From Flavivirga spongiicola (lineage in GTDB: Bacteria > Bacteroidota > Bacteroidia > Flavobacteriales > Flavobacteriaceae), in the NCBI RefSeq assembly GCF_030540825.1, contig NZ_JAUOEO010000001.1, positions 2,019,001 through 2,083,000 on the forward strand: 64,000 nucleotides of DNA. The letters run 5' to 3'. Positions 27,401 through 35,965 of the stretch are shown in pieces. The position numbers and the translations under genes are program-made. The notes under the pieces are model-generated. The model was given only the letters and a program-made list of their open reading frames with translations, was not told the DNA's origin and made no database searches. How positions within the stretch are numbered: position 1 is the stretch's first letter; the number at the start of each line of letters is the position of its first letter.

Positions 27401-27507
27401 GTTACGATCCAACAGCGTCTTCAGGCGATCCAATTGGTGGGGGTATAGATCAGGGCTTTTACCCTAGCGCAAGTACATTCTTATTAGGAATTAATTTAAA
27501 AATTTAA
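24472..27507 (+). CDS. SusC/RagA-family TonB-linked outer membrane transporter
   Basis: The 1011-residue protein has a signal peptide (about 1-19), a CarboxypepD_reg-like domain (about 23-100), a TonB box region DEIVVIGYGTQ, a plug (about 115-230, with ILVDGNVIEDLSVINPSDIE and TAGIYGVRAANGVILITTKKG) and a large barrel. SusC proteins import oligosaccharides together with the SusD lid, which is encoded 9 nt downstream. The surrounding GH16, GH17, GH30 and phosphorylase genes indicate a beta-1,3/1,6-glucan substrate. It is the first gene of unit 1, driven by the promoter at 24246-24407. Confidence 0.97.
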   Translation: MRQTLFKILTLFFFTYSGAQSIDISGNVQDNTGFPIPGVNVLVKNTAKGAVTDFDGNFIITNIEIGTTLSFSYIGYITKEFVITDDSNLTIQLEEDLAQLDEIVVIGYGTQTKKEITGAVSVLGAETIEALKPTRVEQALQGQVAGVNITSQSGSPGGAATISIRGVSTNGDSRPLILVDGNVIEDLSVINPSDIESMNILKDATAGIYGVRAANGVILITTKKGRQNMPLTVEYNAYGGFQQTTRKIPVLNATEYAVVINEAFASGGSQPPFGDLSILGQGTDWQDEVFENAPIQNHSILLKGGGEKSSYSYSGSFLTQDGIVGGNKSNFTRFTNAATYNLDFLENFKLTSGLTLMRTNKRNLLENDLGSILFNALNMDPTKGIRDATGAFTIAEGLGNEVINPIAQMANTYNRGKVMKLSGNAGLSYNFLEHFTVQSNIQFNYSEVTSKIFSPIVDYGSGKVFNKDRSEISENLDYFKDYTFDAFIKYENKFNDIHNVNVLLGTSVFQTTGEYTGLKGFDIIDNNVINASIEQASDVENINQALGRNRTFDSRLLSYFARVQYDYKGKYLVSAVVRRDGSTKFAPNNRFGFFPSGSIGWVVSDEAFLADSKVFDLLKFRASYGVLGNDRIPDYKFVSLNDGEATYTYNDILVFGSSIGGLANPEIKWEKQKTLDIGLDARILNNKVDITVDYFNKRTEDLLVQPQVSGILGASAPGSSAPFVNAGIVENTGLEFAIGYSDNFSDNFKFSIKYNVTTLDNEVISVSSDGGFVEGGDFGVGQEFPPSRMEAGFPIGFFYGLQTDGIIQNQDEFNNAIPTATNPPQIGDLRFVDQNGDGIIDSDDRVNLGDPIPDATMGLNISLDYKNFDFAAYAFASIGNDIVRNYERNQNLVNKPTYFLDRWNGEGTTNTTPRVTTAATSNTLFSDYFVEDGSFVRLQNVQLGYSFSDKALENSKISKLRLYVSASNLVTLTEYRGYDPTASSGDPIGGGIDQGFYPSASTFLLGINLKI

Positions 27508-27516
27508 ACTGGTATT

Positions 27517-28986
27517 ATGAAAAAATTTATAATAAAAAATATCTTAATCGTTCTCGTTTTGACAACTTCATGTAGCGACGATTTTGTAGATGTGGCATCT
27601 CCAGACGAAATATCTGATGAATTCTTTAATTCAGAACAAGATTACCAAGATGCATTAATTGGAGCTTACGATGCATTACAATCCACCTATTTAAACGTCA
27701 TGCTTGGTGAAATAGCTTCAGATAATACGCTGGCAGGAGGAGAAAGCGCAACAGATGTTCCTGGGATTCAGGAAATAGATGATATGATACATACACCTGT
27801 AAATGCTCAATTAAGAGATATTTGGACTTGGATGTATGGAGGCGTTAGCAGAACTAACTACATACTGGAGTTTCAAGACAAAACAGATTTTCCTAATAAA
27901 AATAACGTACTAGCTCAAACAAAGTTTTTAAGAGCTTATTATTATTTTGAATTAGTAAAGTGGTTTGGCGACATCCCCTTAATTATAGATAAAAGAGTAC
28001 AATTTGGTGAAGAATTAGGAATTGACAAATCACCTAAAGCAGATGTTTACGCTTTAATAGAGAACGATTTAACATTTGCAATATCAAATTTACCCAATAC
28101 TCAAGCCCAAAAAGGTAGAGTGACTAAGGCTGCGGCACAAGCATTATTAGGTAAGGTTTATTTGTATCAAGACAAATTTTCAGAATCCGCAACTGTTTTA
28201 GAGAACCTTATTGATAGTGCACCATCTATCCCTTTGGATTTACTTCCTACAGAAACAGCTAATACGATGTTTGAAAACGATAATGAAAATAACATAGAGT
28301 CTGTTTTCGAAGTACAATATACGGATGAAGAAGGAGGAAGTTTTGATTGTTTACAATGCAGCGAAGGTAATGTAGCTGTTGGATTTAATGGTATAAGAAA
28401 TTATGATGGTACGTTATTTGAATCTGGATTTAGTTTCAATGTACCAACACAAGAAGCAGTAGACGCATTTGAAGCGGATGATATTCGTTTAGAATATTCC
28501 ATATTAGATATCAATGCCTGGGCAGCAGAAACAGGAGCTAGTTTTAAAGAAGGCTTTGAGCATACAGGATATTATAACAGAAAATATATAGCGCGTCAAG
28601 GTGATTTAAATACGGGGGACGCGAATTTAACCAATCCAAACAATTATAGAGCTATTCGTTTTGCCGATGTGCTATTATTGGCTGCAGAGGCCTTAAATAG
28701 AGGTGGCATAAGTGATGATCGAGCAAGAACTTACCTTAATAGAGTAAGAAATAGAGCGACATTATCAGATGTTACCACATCTGGTACAAACTTAACGAAC
28801 GATATATATAAAGAACGCCGCGTAGAGTTAGTTGGTGAAGGTCACCGTTTCTTCGATTTAGTAAGAACAGGTAGAGCTGCAAACGAAATAGATGGGTTTG
28901 TTTCGGGAAAACATGAAGTGTTTCCAATACCGTCCATTGAAATTCAATTGGCTGGAAACAGATGGGAACAGAACCCTAATTACTAA
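27517..28986 (+). CDS. SusD/RagB-family surface glycan-binding lipoprotein
   Basis: The 489-residue protein has a lipoprotein signal (VLVLTTSCSDDF) and the SusD helical scaffold, with an N-terminal TPR region (NSEQDYQDALIGAYDAL) and the C-terminal signature FADVLLLAAEALNRGG and RRVELVGEGHRFFDLVR. It forms the lid of the SusC channel and binds oligosaccharide at the cell surface. It lies 9 nt after susC and 19 nt before the next lipoprotein gene, so it is in the same operon. Confidence 0.97.
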   Translation: MKKFIIKNILIVLVLTTSCSDDFVDVASPDEISDEFFNSEQDYQDALIGAYDALQSTYLNVMLGEIASDNTLAGGESATDVPGIQEIDDMIHTPVNAQLRDIWTWMYGGVSRTNYILEFQDKTDFPNKNNVLAQTKFLRAYYYFELVKWFGDIPLIIDKRVQFGEELGIDKSPKADVYALIENDLTFAISNLPNTQAQKGRVTKAAAQALLGKVYLYQDKFSESATVLENLIDSAPSIPLDLLPTETANTMFENDNENNIESVFEVQYTDEEGGSFDCLQCSEGNVAVGFNGIRNYDGTLFESGFSFNVPTQEAVDAFEADDIRLEYSILDINAWAAETGASFKEGFEHTGYYNRKYIARQGDLNTGDANLTNPNNYRAIRFADVLLLAAEALNRGGISDDRARTYLNRVRNRATLSDVTTSGTNLTNDIYKERRVELVGEGHRFFDLVRTGRAANEIDGFVSGKHEVFPIPSIEIQLAGNRWEQNPNY

Positions 28987-29005
28987 AAAATAAAAACTTA
29001 TAAAA

Positions 29006-31048
29006 ATGAAAACATTAAAATATTTATTTAGTATCGGTTTATTTTTACTGGTCTTTATTGGCTGTACAGAAGACGACCGTAGTTTAGATTATCTAAATGA
29101 AGTTATAGCTCCAGCAGACGTTTCGGCAACATTAAATATATCACAAGATAATTCTGGTTTAGTAACCATCACACCAAATGCGACAAATGCATCATCCTAT
29201 AATGTTAATTATGGAGATGGAACAGAAGAATTAGCAAACGTGAGCCAAGGAGAAAGTACAGAGCATACATATGCAGAAGGCACATATACTATAACTATTG
29301 AAGCTATTGGGCTTACTGGTTTAAAAACAGAAACAACACAAGAGTTGGTAGTGTCATTTAGAACTCCAGAAAATTTGATTGTTACGGCAGAAATAGACTC
29401 CTCTAATCCATTTAAATTAAATGTATCTGCTACTGCAGATTATGCAGCTTCTTTTGAAGTGTTTTTTGACACATCTATAATAGATGAAGAACCTACACTT
29501 CTTATGTTAGATGAAACGGTAAGTTTTGAATATCCTGCCGTTGGAGATTATACAATTAGAGTCGTGGCTTTAAGTGGTGGAGCAGAAACAACCGAAATCA
29601 CGCAAGTTATAACCATTGCGTCACCAACAGATTTTCCTATAGATTTTGAATTTATAGATACGGGCGCTTTAATAAGTTTTGATGGTGGCGTTATAACAGT
29701 TGAAGACAACCCTCAAGTGGATGCAAATAACAATTCCGCTACAGTGGCAAAAATTGTAAAAAATGCAGGGCAAGTTTGGGGTGGAAGCGCTATTAAAATG
29801 TCTGCGCCAATTGATTTTAGTGCAAAAAAATTAGTAACAATAGATGTTTGGTCTCCTAGACCTGACGGAAAACTGTTGTTTAAAGTTGAAGACCCCGCGG
29901 ATCCTCAAAATATTTTCTTCGAGAAAGAAGTAACATTGGTTGGAAATAGTGATTGGGAAAAAGTTACTTTCGATTTAAGTGATATTGACACCGCAGAAGC
30001 GTATCAAAATATCGTTTTAATCTTTGACCTCGGAATAGAAGGCGCAGGCGGTCCAGATTGGACATTCTATGTCGATAATATTAAACAGGCAGCACCTGTT
30101 TCAGGAGAAAGTGCTACACCTATAACTTTCGAAACACCATACGCGCTACGATCTTTTGACGGGGGTGATATTTCTATAGTCGCTAATCCAGATCAGGACC
30201 CAAATAACGGCAATACTTCTAGCACAACAGCAAAGTTAATTAAGAATGCTGGAGAAACATGGGGAGGTTCAGTAATTGGGGTAACACAACCGTTCTCATT
30301 TTTAAACTCAACAACAGTGACCGCGAAAGTATGGTCGCCAAGGGCGGGAATGACTTTAACCATGAAATTTGAAGATGATACGCCATGGCCAAATACGGTT
30401 GCATCAGCTGAAGTAGTGGCAACGAGTACTGTCGCAACTCAATGGGAAGAGTTGACATTTGACTTTTCTGGAATAGACACGAATATAGATTTTACAAATA
30501 TTGTGTTGATTATGGATAACGGAACAGCAGGAGATGGAACCGATAATTTCACTATTTATGTTGATGATATTTCGACAAGATCATTTTTAAATTTTGAGCC
30601 ACAACAGTCATTAAGAAGTTTTGATGGTGGCGATATTTCCATTATAACGAATCCAGATCAAAACCCTAATAACGGAAACACTTCTAGTATGGTATCACAA
30701 CTTGTTAAAAATGCTGGAGAAACATGGGGAGGTTCGGTAATTGGGGTAACACAACCGTTTTCTTTTGTTAATTCAACAACAGTTACTGCGAAAGTATGGT
30801 CTCCTAGGACAGGACTAACGTTAACATTGAAATTTGAAGATGATACGCCATGGCCAAATACAGTTGCCTCAGCGGAAGTAGTGGCAACGAGTACTGTTGC
30901 AAATCAATGGGAAGAATTAACTTTTGATTTTTCTGGTATTGATACAAATATAGAATTTACAAATCTTGTATTAATAATGGATAATGGCACCGCAGGCGAT
31001 GGTTCGAGCAATTACACCATATACGTAGACGATATTGACATAAATTAA
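29006..31048 (+). CDS. SusE-position lipoprotein with PKD-like domain and three tandem binding modules
   Basis: The 680-residue lipoprotein (lipobox VFIGCTEDD) starts with PKD/Ig-like domains (about 30-205), followed by three modules of about 155 residues (about 213-365, 370-520, 525-680). Each has the order F..GG..S/T...NP, KNAGxxWGGS, a VWSPR strand and an end like TFYVDDI, the fingerprint of a beta-sandwich carbohydrate-binding module. Modules 2 and 3 are almost the same, so they arose by recent duplication. It should be a surface glycan-binding protein that captures the glucan for SusCD. Related modules occur in the proteins at 38291 and 54174. I do not recognise a classified CBM family. 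Confidence 0.8.
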   Translation: MKTLKYLFSIGLFLLVFIGCTEDDRSLDYLNEVIAPADVSATLNISQDNSGLVTITPNATNASSYNVNYGDGTEELANVSQGESTEHTYAEGTYTITIEAIGLTGLKTETTQELVVSFRTPENLIVTAEIDSSNPFKLNVSATADYAASFEVFFDTSIIDEEPTLLMLDETVSFEYPAVGDYTIRVVALSGGAETTEITQVITIASPTDFPIDFEFIDTGALISFDGGVITVEDNPQVDANNNSATVAKIVKNAGQVWGGSAIKMSAPIDFSAKKLVTIDVWSPRPDGKLLFKVEDPADPQNIFFEKEVTLVGNSDWEKVTFDLSDIDTAEAYQNIVLIFDLGIEGAGGPDWTFYVDNIKQAAPVSGESATPITFETPYALRSFDGGDISIVANPDQDPNNGNTSSTTAKLIKNAGETWGGSVIGVTQPFSFLNSTTVTAKVWSPRAGMTLTMKFEDDTPWPNTVASAEVVATSTVATQWEELTFDFSGIDTNIDFTNIVLIMDNGTAGDGTDNFTIYVDDISTRSFLNFEPQQSLRSFDGGDISIITNPDQNPNNGNTSSMVSQLVKNAGETWGGSVIGVTQPFSFVNSTTVTAKVWSPRTGLTLTLKFEDDTPWPNTVASAEVVATSTVANQWEELTFDFSGIDTNIEFTNLVLIMDNGTAGDGSSNYTIYVDDIDIN

Positions 31049-31075
31049 AGTCACATAAATTTTAAAACTAGAATT

Positions 31076-32014
31076 ATGAAAAATATAAAATTTTTAATTA
31101 TAATGTTCTGTTTGGTTGGAGCTCTTTTTGGATGTCAAGAAGATGATTACCAAGTAGGAGAGATTATAGCGCCATCTAATATTCAAATCACATCCCAAAT
31201 TATAGGGGCAGACGCAAGTAATCCTAACGGTGACGGAAGCGGTATGGTGGATTTCATAGCGACAGCAGATAACGCAATCTCGTACCAATACCTAATCAAC
31301 GGAGAAAGAATGGCTGCACCTGAAGGAAAGCAAAGCTTTGTTTTTGCAGAGCTTGGACTTAATACCTATACCGTAACAGCCATTGCCTTTGGTATTGGTG
31401 GTATTTCCTCAACGAAGTCTATTAATATAGACGTAGTAAGTAACTTTGAGGATCAAGAAGCCAAAGACCTATTAAGCGGCGGTGTAGGATTAAACAAAAC
31501 ATGGTACTGGGCAGCTGATAAGATTGGTAATATAGGTTTAGGTCCAAATGAAACTCAGCCTGGTGGCGAACACACCTATTCGCAATGGTTTACATCTACG
31601 GCTTGGCATGCAGATAAATTATGTATGTATGATGCAGAATTTGTGTTTACACAGCCTACAGAAGGAGATTTGTTATATGAGCAGACGGTAGGTTCAGCCT
31701 ATACACCAGGAGATTTTGCTGCCTCCATTGGAGTTGATGGTGACACTTGCCATGGCGAAGATGTAGCACCATCTTTATTTGGTGTTAAAAGTGTCACTAT
31801 GATACCGTCTTCATCTAATGCAACGGTTGCTGGAGGTTATAGAGGTACTACGATGAGTATTTCTGACAATGGCTTTATGAGTTGGTATGTGGGTGTTAGT
31901 AAACTTGAAATTATTAAAGTAACAGCAACAACATTATTTGTTAGAATGACAGACAGTGCTATTCCAGGTAATGCATGGTATTGTAAGTATCAAACGGAAA
32001 AACCAGTACAATAA
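31076..32014 (+). CDS. Glycan-binding-type lipoprotein of the PUL
   Basis: The 312-residue lipoprotein (lipobox GALFGCQED) has an N-terminal PKD/Ig-like domain (about 25-125) and a C-terminal beta-rich domain (about 130-312) with many aromatic residues (GLNKTWYWAADKIGNIGLGP, FTSTAWHADKLCMYDAEF, GFMSWYVG) and paired cysteines. Such a layout is usual for surface glycan-binding proteins next to SusCD. It is the last gene of unit 1, 27 nt after the preceding gene, and a strong terminator follows. Confidence 0.7.
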   Translation: MKNIKFLIIMFCLVGALFGCQEDDYQVGEIIAPSNIQITSQIIGADASNPNGDGSGMVDFIATADNAISYQYLINGERMAAPEGKQSFVFAELGLNTYTVTAIAFGIGGISSTKSINIDVVSNFEDQEAKDLLSGGVGLNKTWYWAADKIGNIGLGPNETQPGGEHTYSQWFTSTAWHADKLCMYDAEFVFTQPTEGDLLYEQTVGSAYTPGDFAASIGVDGDTCHGEDVAPSLFGVKSVTMIPSSSNATVAGGYRGTTMSISDNGFMSWYVGVSKLEIIKVTATTLFVRMTDSAIPGNAWYCKYQTEKPVQ

Positions 32015-32042
32015 AAGATTATAACATATACATAATATAAGA

Positions 32043-32076
32043 AAGAAGGTGCAAATAACTTTGCACCTTCTTTTTG
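32043..32076 (+). terminator. Intrinsic terminator ending unit 1 of the PUL
   Basis: AAGAAGGTGCAAA (32043-32055) pairs with TTTGCACCTTCTT (32060-32072), with a 4-nt loop and a T run. It separates the SusCD operon from the next unit. Confidence 0.93.
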
Positions 32077-32160
32077 TGCTTACTTAATATTTGAAACTAT
32101 CAAGTGACTTAAAATAGTTTGCCATACCGCATATTAAATCTATACTAAAAACAAACCACC

Positions 32161-32360
32161 CATGGACAGGAAGTTCATAGGTACTCTTTGGCAGACTGAA
32201 AGTCTGCTTCGTGACATACCGAAATGTAAAATAATAAACATGGTAAAACTAGATTAGTGAGAATTCGTGAAATTCGTGTCAAAAGTTTTAGAAGCCGAAA
32301 GCAAAATACACTAAAGCACATCCTTTTAACTGCATTTGAGACCAATAAAACCACTACTGG
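32161..32360 (+). repeat. Dispersed intergenic repeat, copy A
   Basis: About 200 bases match copy C (53448-53666) along most of their length and copy B (49996-50117) in part. Shared blocks include the stem-loop GGCAGACTGAAAGTCTGC, TAAAATAATAAACAT, GAATTCGTGAAA, TTCGTGTCAAAAGTTTT and TTTAACTGCATTTGA. All three copies have the same orientation and lie between transcription units of this locus. Copy A lacks the GC-rich palindrome found in B and C. Confidence 0.75.
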
Positions 32361-32463
32361 CATCTTTACAACAAATGAACAGGACTAACATCAAAGGTTG
32401 GTAAAAATCAAAACATTTCAATGTTTATGGTACTTTATGGTTCTAATCCTAAAATTAGACCTA

Positions 32464-32625
32464 CAACATTTGTTTTTTTCACCTATACAACACCACAACA
32501 TTACGTATAAAAACGAAATTTTACTGCCCTTCATACAGTTGGAGATTTATCAATTAAACCCTATGAATATTGCTATTCTCGCAATAAATGATATAAATAT
32601 TAACGATGTATGTTTTTTGTTGAGG
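32464..32625 (+). promoter_or_regulatory. PUL promoter 2: CRACATT direct repeat and downstream box
   Basis: CAACATT occurs at 32464-32470 and 32496-32502, again 32 bp apart. TATGTTTTTTGTTGAGG follows at 32609-32625, 113 nt from the second repeat, exactly as at promoter 1. Of 30 bases ending at the second repeat, 26 match promoter 1. The first gene of unit 2 starts 130 nt after the box. Confidence 0.65.
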
Positions 32626-32754
32626 TCTTTTTTATCAATTCAACAACCAAACATGCTAAATTTATAATTCTCTAAAATGTCTTGGTTAAAATAATGCCTA
32701 CTCTTTAATCTCTTAGCATTTTTTATAGAAAACTAACGTAAAAATAAAAATACT

Positions 32755-35700
32755 ATGAAAAACACTTTTCTAAGATTAGCACTTTTTTTATTTACAATTA
32801 CTATATGGTCTCAAGCCAGTAAAGTATCTGTTGTAAGTAATGAAGAGGGCATGAAATTAGTTGTCAATGGAGAAGACTTCATGATTAATGGTATGAACTG
32901 GGATTATATTCCTATTGGAACCAATACCGTGAATGCTAATTTCTGGAAAAAGTCCGATGATATAATCAAAGCAGGACTTGATACAGAAATGTCACTTTTA
33001 AAGAACATGAATGTTAATGTGATTCGTCAATATACAGGTGTTCCTGCAAGATGGATAAAATATATCTACGAAAACTATGGTATCTATACGATGCTGAACC
33101 ATTCGTTTGGACGTTACGGACTAACTCTAAACGGTGTTTGGACTCCAGTTACCATTTATAATGACCCTAAAACAGCAGAACATCTTATGTCTGAAGTTGA
33201 GAATCTAGTTAAGGAATATAAAAATACACCGGGTCTTCTACTTTATTTGTTAGGTAACGAAAACAACTATGGTCTCTTTTGGGCAGGAGCGGAAACCGAA
33301 GATTTTCCCGATGAAGAAGAAAAAAAGCAAGCCGTTGGAGAAAATCGTGGTCGTCCAATGTATAAACTTATGAACGAAGCTGCTAAAAGGATGAAAGCGA
33401 TGGATTCATCACATCCCGTTGCAATATGTAACGGAGATGTATTATTTATAGACATCGTAGCAGAAGAATGTAAAGACGTAGACATATACGGCGTAAATTC
33501 TTATCGGGGAGCTTCTTTTACAGATATGTTTAAAGTCGTTAAAGAAAAACTTAATAAACCTATCCTATTTACGGAGTTTGGAGCAGATGCCTTCAATGCC
33601 ATAGAAAATAAAGAAGACCAGAAAGCCCAAGCCTATTATATGGTAGAGAATTGGAGAGAAATTTATCAAAATGCAGCTGGCTTAGGAAAAGCAAATAACT
33701 CCTTAGGAGGATTTACTTTTCAGTTTAGTGATGGTTGGTGGAAATACGGTTTTGATAAAAGAGAAAATGCCGATCAACATGACAATAATGCCTCATGGGC
33801 AAACGGAGGGTACTCCATTGATTTAGCTCCGGGAGAGAATAACATGAACGAAGAATGGTTTGGTATCTGTGCCAAAGGACCAACAAGCTCTAGAGGGCTT
33901 TACGATTTATATCCCCGTGCAGCATACTATGCGTTAAAAGAAGCACACCAATTAAACCCTTATGGCGAAGGTGTAGATGCAACGTTTGTTGAAAACCATT
34001 TTAATGGCATAGAGCTTATGGATGCCGTTTTAAGAGCTCGCGGCGATAAGGCGGCTCTGGATGCTCAAGATGGAGGAAAAATTAAGTTGAGTAGACTTAG
34101 AGCAGAATTCACAACTTTCAATACAGGAGGTTCTTTGATAACAACGCCCAGAAACGAAGATCCAAATGCTAATTCTTTCCCGAACCAATTAGGTTTCGAT
34201 CATATGGAATCCTACTATGTTGGAATTGAAGGAAAACCAACATCGAACATGCGAGCCGAAGTTAACTTCAATATTCTTGGTAATGTAGCAGAGAATCCTA
34301 TCAATGAAATATTTTATGAAAATGTTGGAAGACCAGTGACAATTCAAGGTGTCGAAGGTGGAAATGATTTGGATGTTGAAATCAATGATTTTAACCGGGT
34401 TCGAGTTTACAACGCAGAATTTGAGTGGGATACAAAACATGCTGATGTTAGAGGATTTTATAGAACAGGGCATTACCATTGGGGTTATGAAGGAGACTTT
34501 TTTGGTTTATACCCTGAAGCGAATTATGGTCCTAACCTAGACCTTTACAATGGTGAGATTTTAGGCGTAGAGATAGATGGAAAGAGAGGTTTTAAAGGCT
34601 TAAAAGCTGCTTTTGGTCCACAGCTTTGGTGGGGTGCAAATCCAACAGCACTCTTAAAGTATAGAACGCGTTTTAAACATTGGGATATTACAGGTATTTA
34701 TCATAGAGATTTAGACACTAGTTTAGAATTTGACCAGAATGGTAGACGAATTCTTGACGCCAATCAAGTTCGAAGTGGTGTCATTTCACCTTGGCCTACA
34801 GAACGTGCCACGGTTGTATTAGAACGCGAATTTGGAAAATTTGGTCTTTCCCTAGGCGGTATTTGGGGAGGTAGACCGTTAAACGGTAGTACATTTCAAG
34901 ACGTAAGAGGAGCATCTGGAAACTACGTGGTATATCAAGATAAAATAAACTCCGATGATAATTGGGGAGGTAAAGCTAAGTTCACTTATGAAGGAGGCGC
35001 GTTTAATTTCTATGCCCAAGCGGCTTACATGGGTTTAGTGGCAAATGGAGGCGCCGATGCTACTAGAACATTTACCGGATGGAAACTAAAAGATACCGGA
35101 AGCGGAAATCAAACCAATATACTTTCAGGTTTCACAATTCTTGCAGGAAACTGGCAGATCGCTCCGAACTTTCTCTGGCAGAAACCTCTTATAGACCCTA
35201 TGCCTAATGATGTGACTGCCCCCGGAAGATTAAGGAACTTTATAGACGATCCATTTGCTGTAAGAGGTAATAGAGAAACTACAGCGGGAGAGTTACTTTT
35301 AACTTTTGATCCAACACCTGGTTCTTGGTTTTATGAATGGGACAACGATCGTTCAGAAGATGCAAAAATAGCCTTCAACCTAGGCTTTGTATATAAGCAC
35401 CACCCAACGGCGCAAGATGCACATATTGGTTTTTTAGCAAATCGTACTTTTTTCGCTTTTCCACAAGCTGCACCTGCACAAGACCTTTGGGAAATAAGTT
35501 CTCGTGTTGTTTCTAAAATAAGTCCAGACTTGGGCATCATCGGAAATTTTTATGGAGGTAATGCTCAGGCAAATGGAGACAGTGACAGAACGATAGAGCG
35601 TTTTGGAGGGGATATCAAGATGATTTATAAAAAATGGAAATTGGAATATGCCTTCAAAATTAATGATTGGGGGCCTTTCGATTATCATCGAGATTTTAAC

Positions 35701-35952
35701 CTGACATTCCCGGTTCAAAACATGGTTGATATTTCTACATCATTAGGAAAACCGGATTGGTTCATACTTCCTGATACTAAGATCGGTATCCGTGGTATTT
35801 GGCGTTCCTTAAACGAAAATTCACCGAGATATTCGCCCAATGCAGTTCCACCGAATACTTTTCCGGCTATACCAACCGTAAGCCCAGTTGGGTTTGACAA
35901 CGGAAGCGAATGGGAGATTAGAACCTATATACACATCAACATTGGTAAATAA
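32755..35952 (+). CDS. Putative clan-A glycoside hydrolase fused to a C-terminal outer-membrane-barrel-like domain
   Basis: The 1065-residue protein has a signal peptide (about 1-20), a TIM-barrel hydrolase-like domain (about 25-420) and about 620 residues of alternating beta strands. The hydrolase part opens with VNGEDFMINGMNWDYIPIG and carries the two expected clan-A glutamates: E169 in LLGNENN (acid/base position) and E274 in ILFTEFGAD (nucleophile position). It resembles GH2/GH5-type barrels but I cannot name a family; GH158 or an unclassified family is possible. The C-terminal half, with Trp/Tyr/Gly-rich strands to the end (EIRTYIHINIGK), looks like an outer membrane beta-barrel. That would display the hydrolase on the surface or pair cleavage with transport. 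It leads unit 2 and precedes the GH16 gene. Confidence 0.6.
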   Translation: MKNTFLRLALFLFTITIWSQASKVSVVSNEEGMKLVVNGEDFMINGMNWDYIPIGTNTVNANFWKKSDDIIKAGLDTEMSLLKNMNVNVIRQYTGVPARWIKYIYENYGIYTMLNHSFGRYGLTLNGVWTPVTIYNDPKTAEHLMSEVENLVKEYKNTPGLLLYLLGNENNYGLFWAGAETEDFPDEEEKKQAVGENRGRPMYKLMNEAAKRMKAMDSSHPVAICNGDVLFIDIVAEECKDVDIYGVNSYRGASFTDMFKVVKEKLNKPILFTEFGADAFNAIENKEDQKAQAYYMVENWREIYQNAAGLGKANNSLGGFTFQFSDGWWKYGFDKRENADQHDNNASWANGGYSIDLAPGENNMNEEWFGICAKGPTSSRGLYDLYPRAAYYALKEAHQLNPYGEGVDATFVENHFNGIELMDAVLRARGDKAALDAQDGGKIKLSRLRAEFTTFNTGGSLITTPRNEDPNANSFPNQLGFDHMESYYVGIEGKPTSNMRAEVNFNILGNVAENPINEIFYENVGRPVTIQGVEGGNDLDVEINDFNRVRVYNAEFEWDTKHADVRGFYRTGHYHWGYEGDFFGLYPEANYGPNLDLYNGEILGVEIDGKRGFKGLKAAFGPQLWWGANPTALLKYRTRFKHWDITGIYHRDLDTSLEFDQNGRRILDANQVRSGVISPWPTERATVVLEREFGKFGLSLGGIWGGRPLNGSTFQDVRGASGNYVVYQDKINSDDNWGGKAKFTYEGGAFNFYAQAAYMGLVANGGADATRTFTGWKLKDTGSGNQTNILSGFTILAGNWQIAPNFLWQKPLIDPMPNDVTAPGRLRNFIDDPFAVRGNRETTAGELLLTFDPTPGSWFYEWDNDRSEDAKIAFNLGFVYKHHPTAQDAHIGFLANRTFFAFPQAAPAQDLWEISSRVVSKISPDLGIIGNFYGGNAQANGDSDRTIERFGGDIKMIYKKWKLEYAFKINDWGPFDYHRDFNLTFPVQNMVDISTSLGKPDWFILPDTKIGIRGIWRSLNENSPRYSPNAVPPNTFPAIPTVSPVGFDNGSEWEIRTYIHINIGK

Positions 35953-35965
35953 AATAAGATTTAAG

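Noticed and set aside
32398..32667. 89-codon plus-strand frame between units 1 and 2
   Set aside because: It covers the conserved promoter repeats, has low-complexity AT-rich translation and no plausible start context.
35888..35965. Earlier start for the lipoprotein of unit 2
   Set aside because: It overlaps the end of the preceding hydrolase gene and places extra residues before a normal signal peptide.
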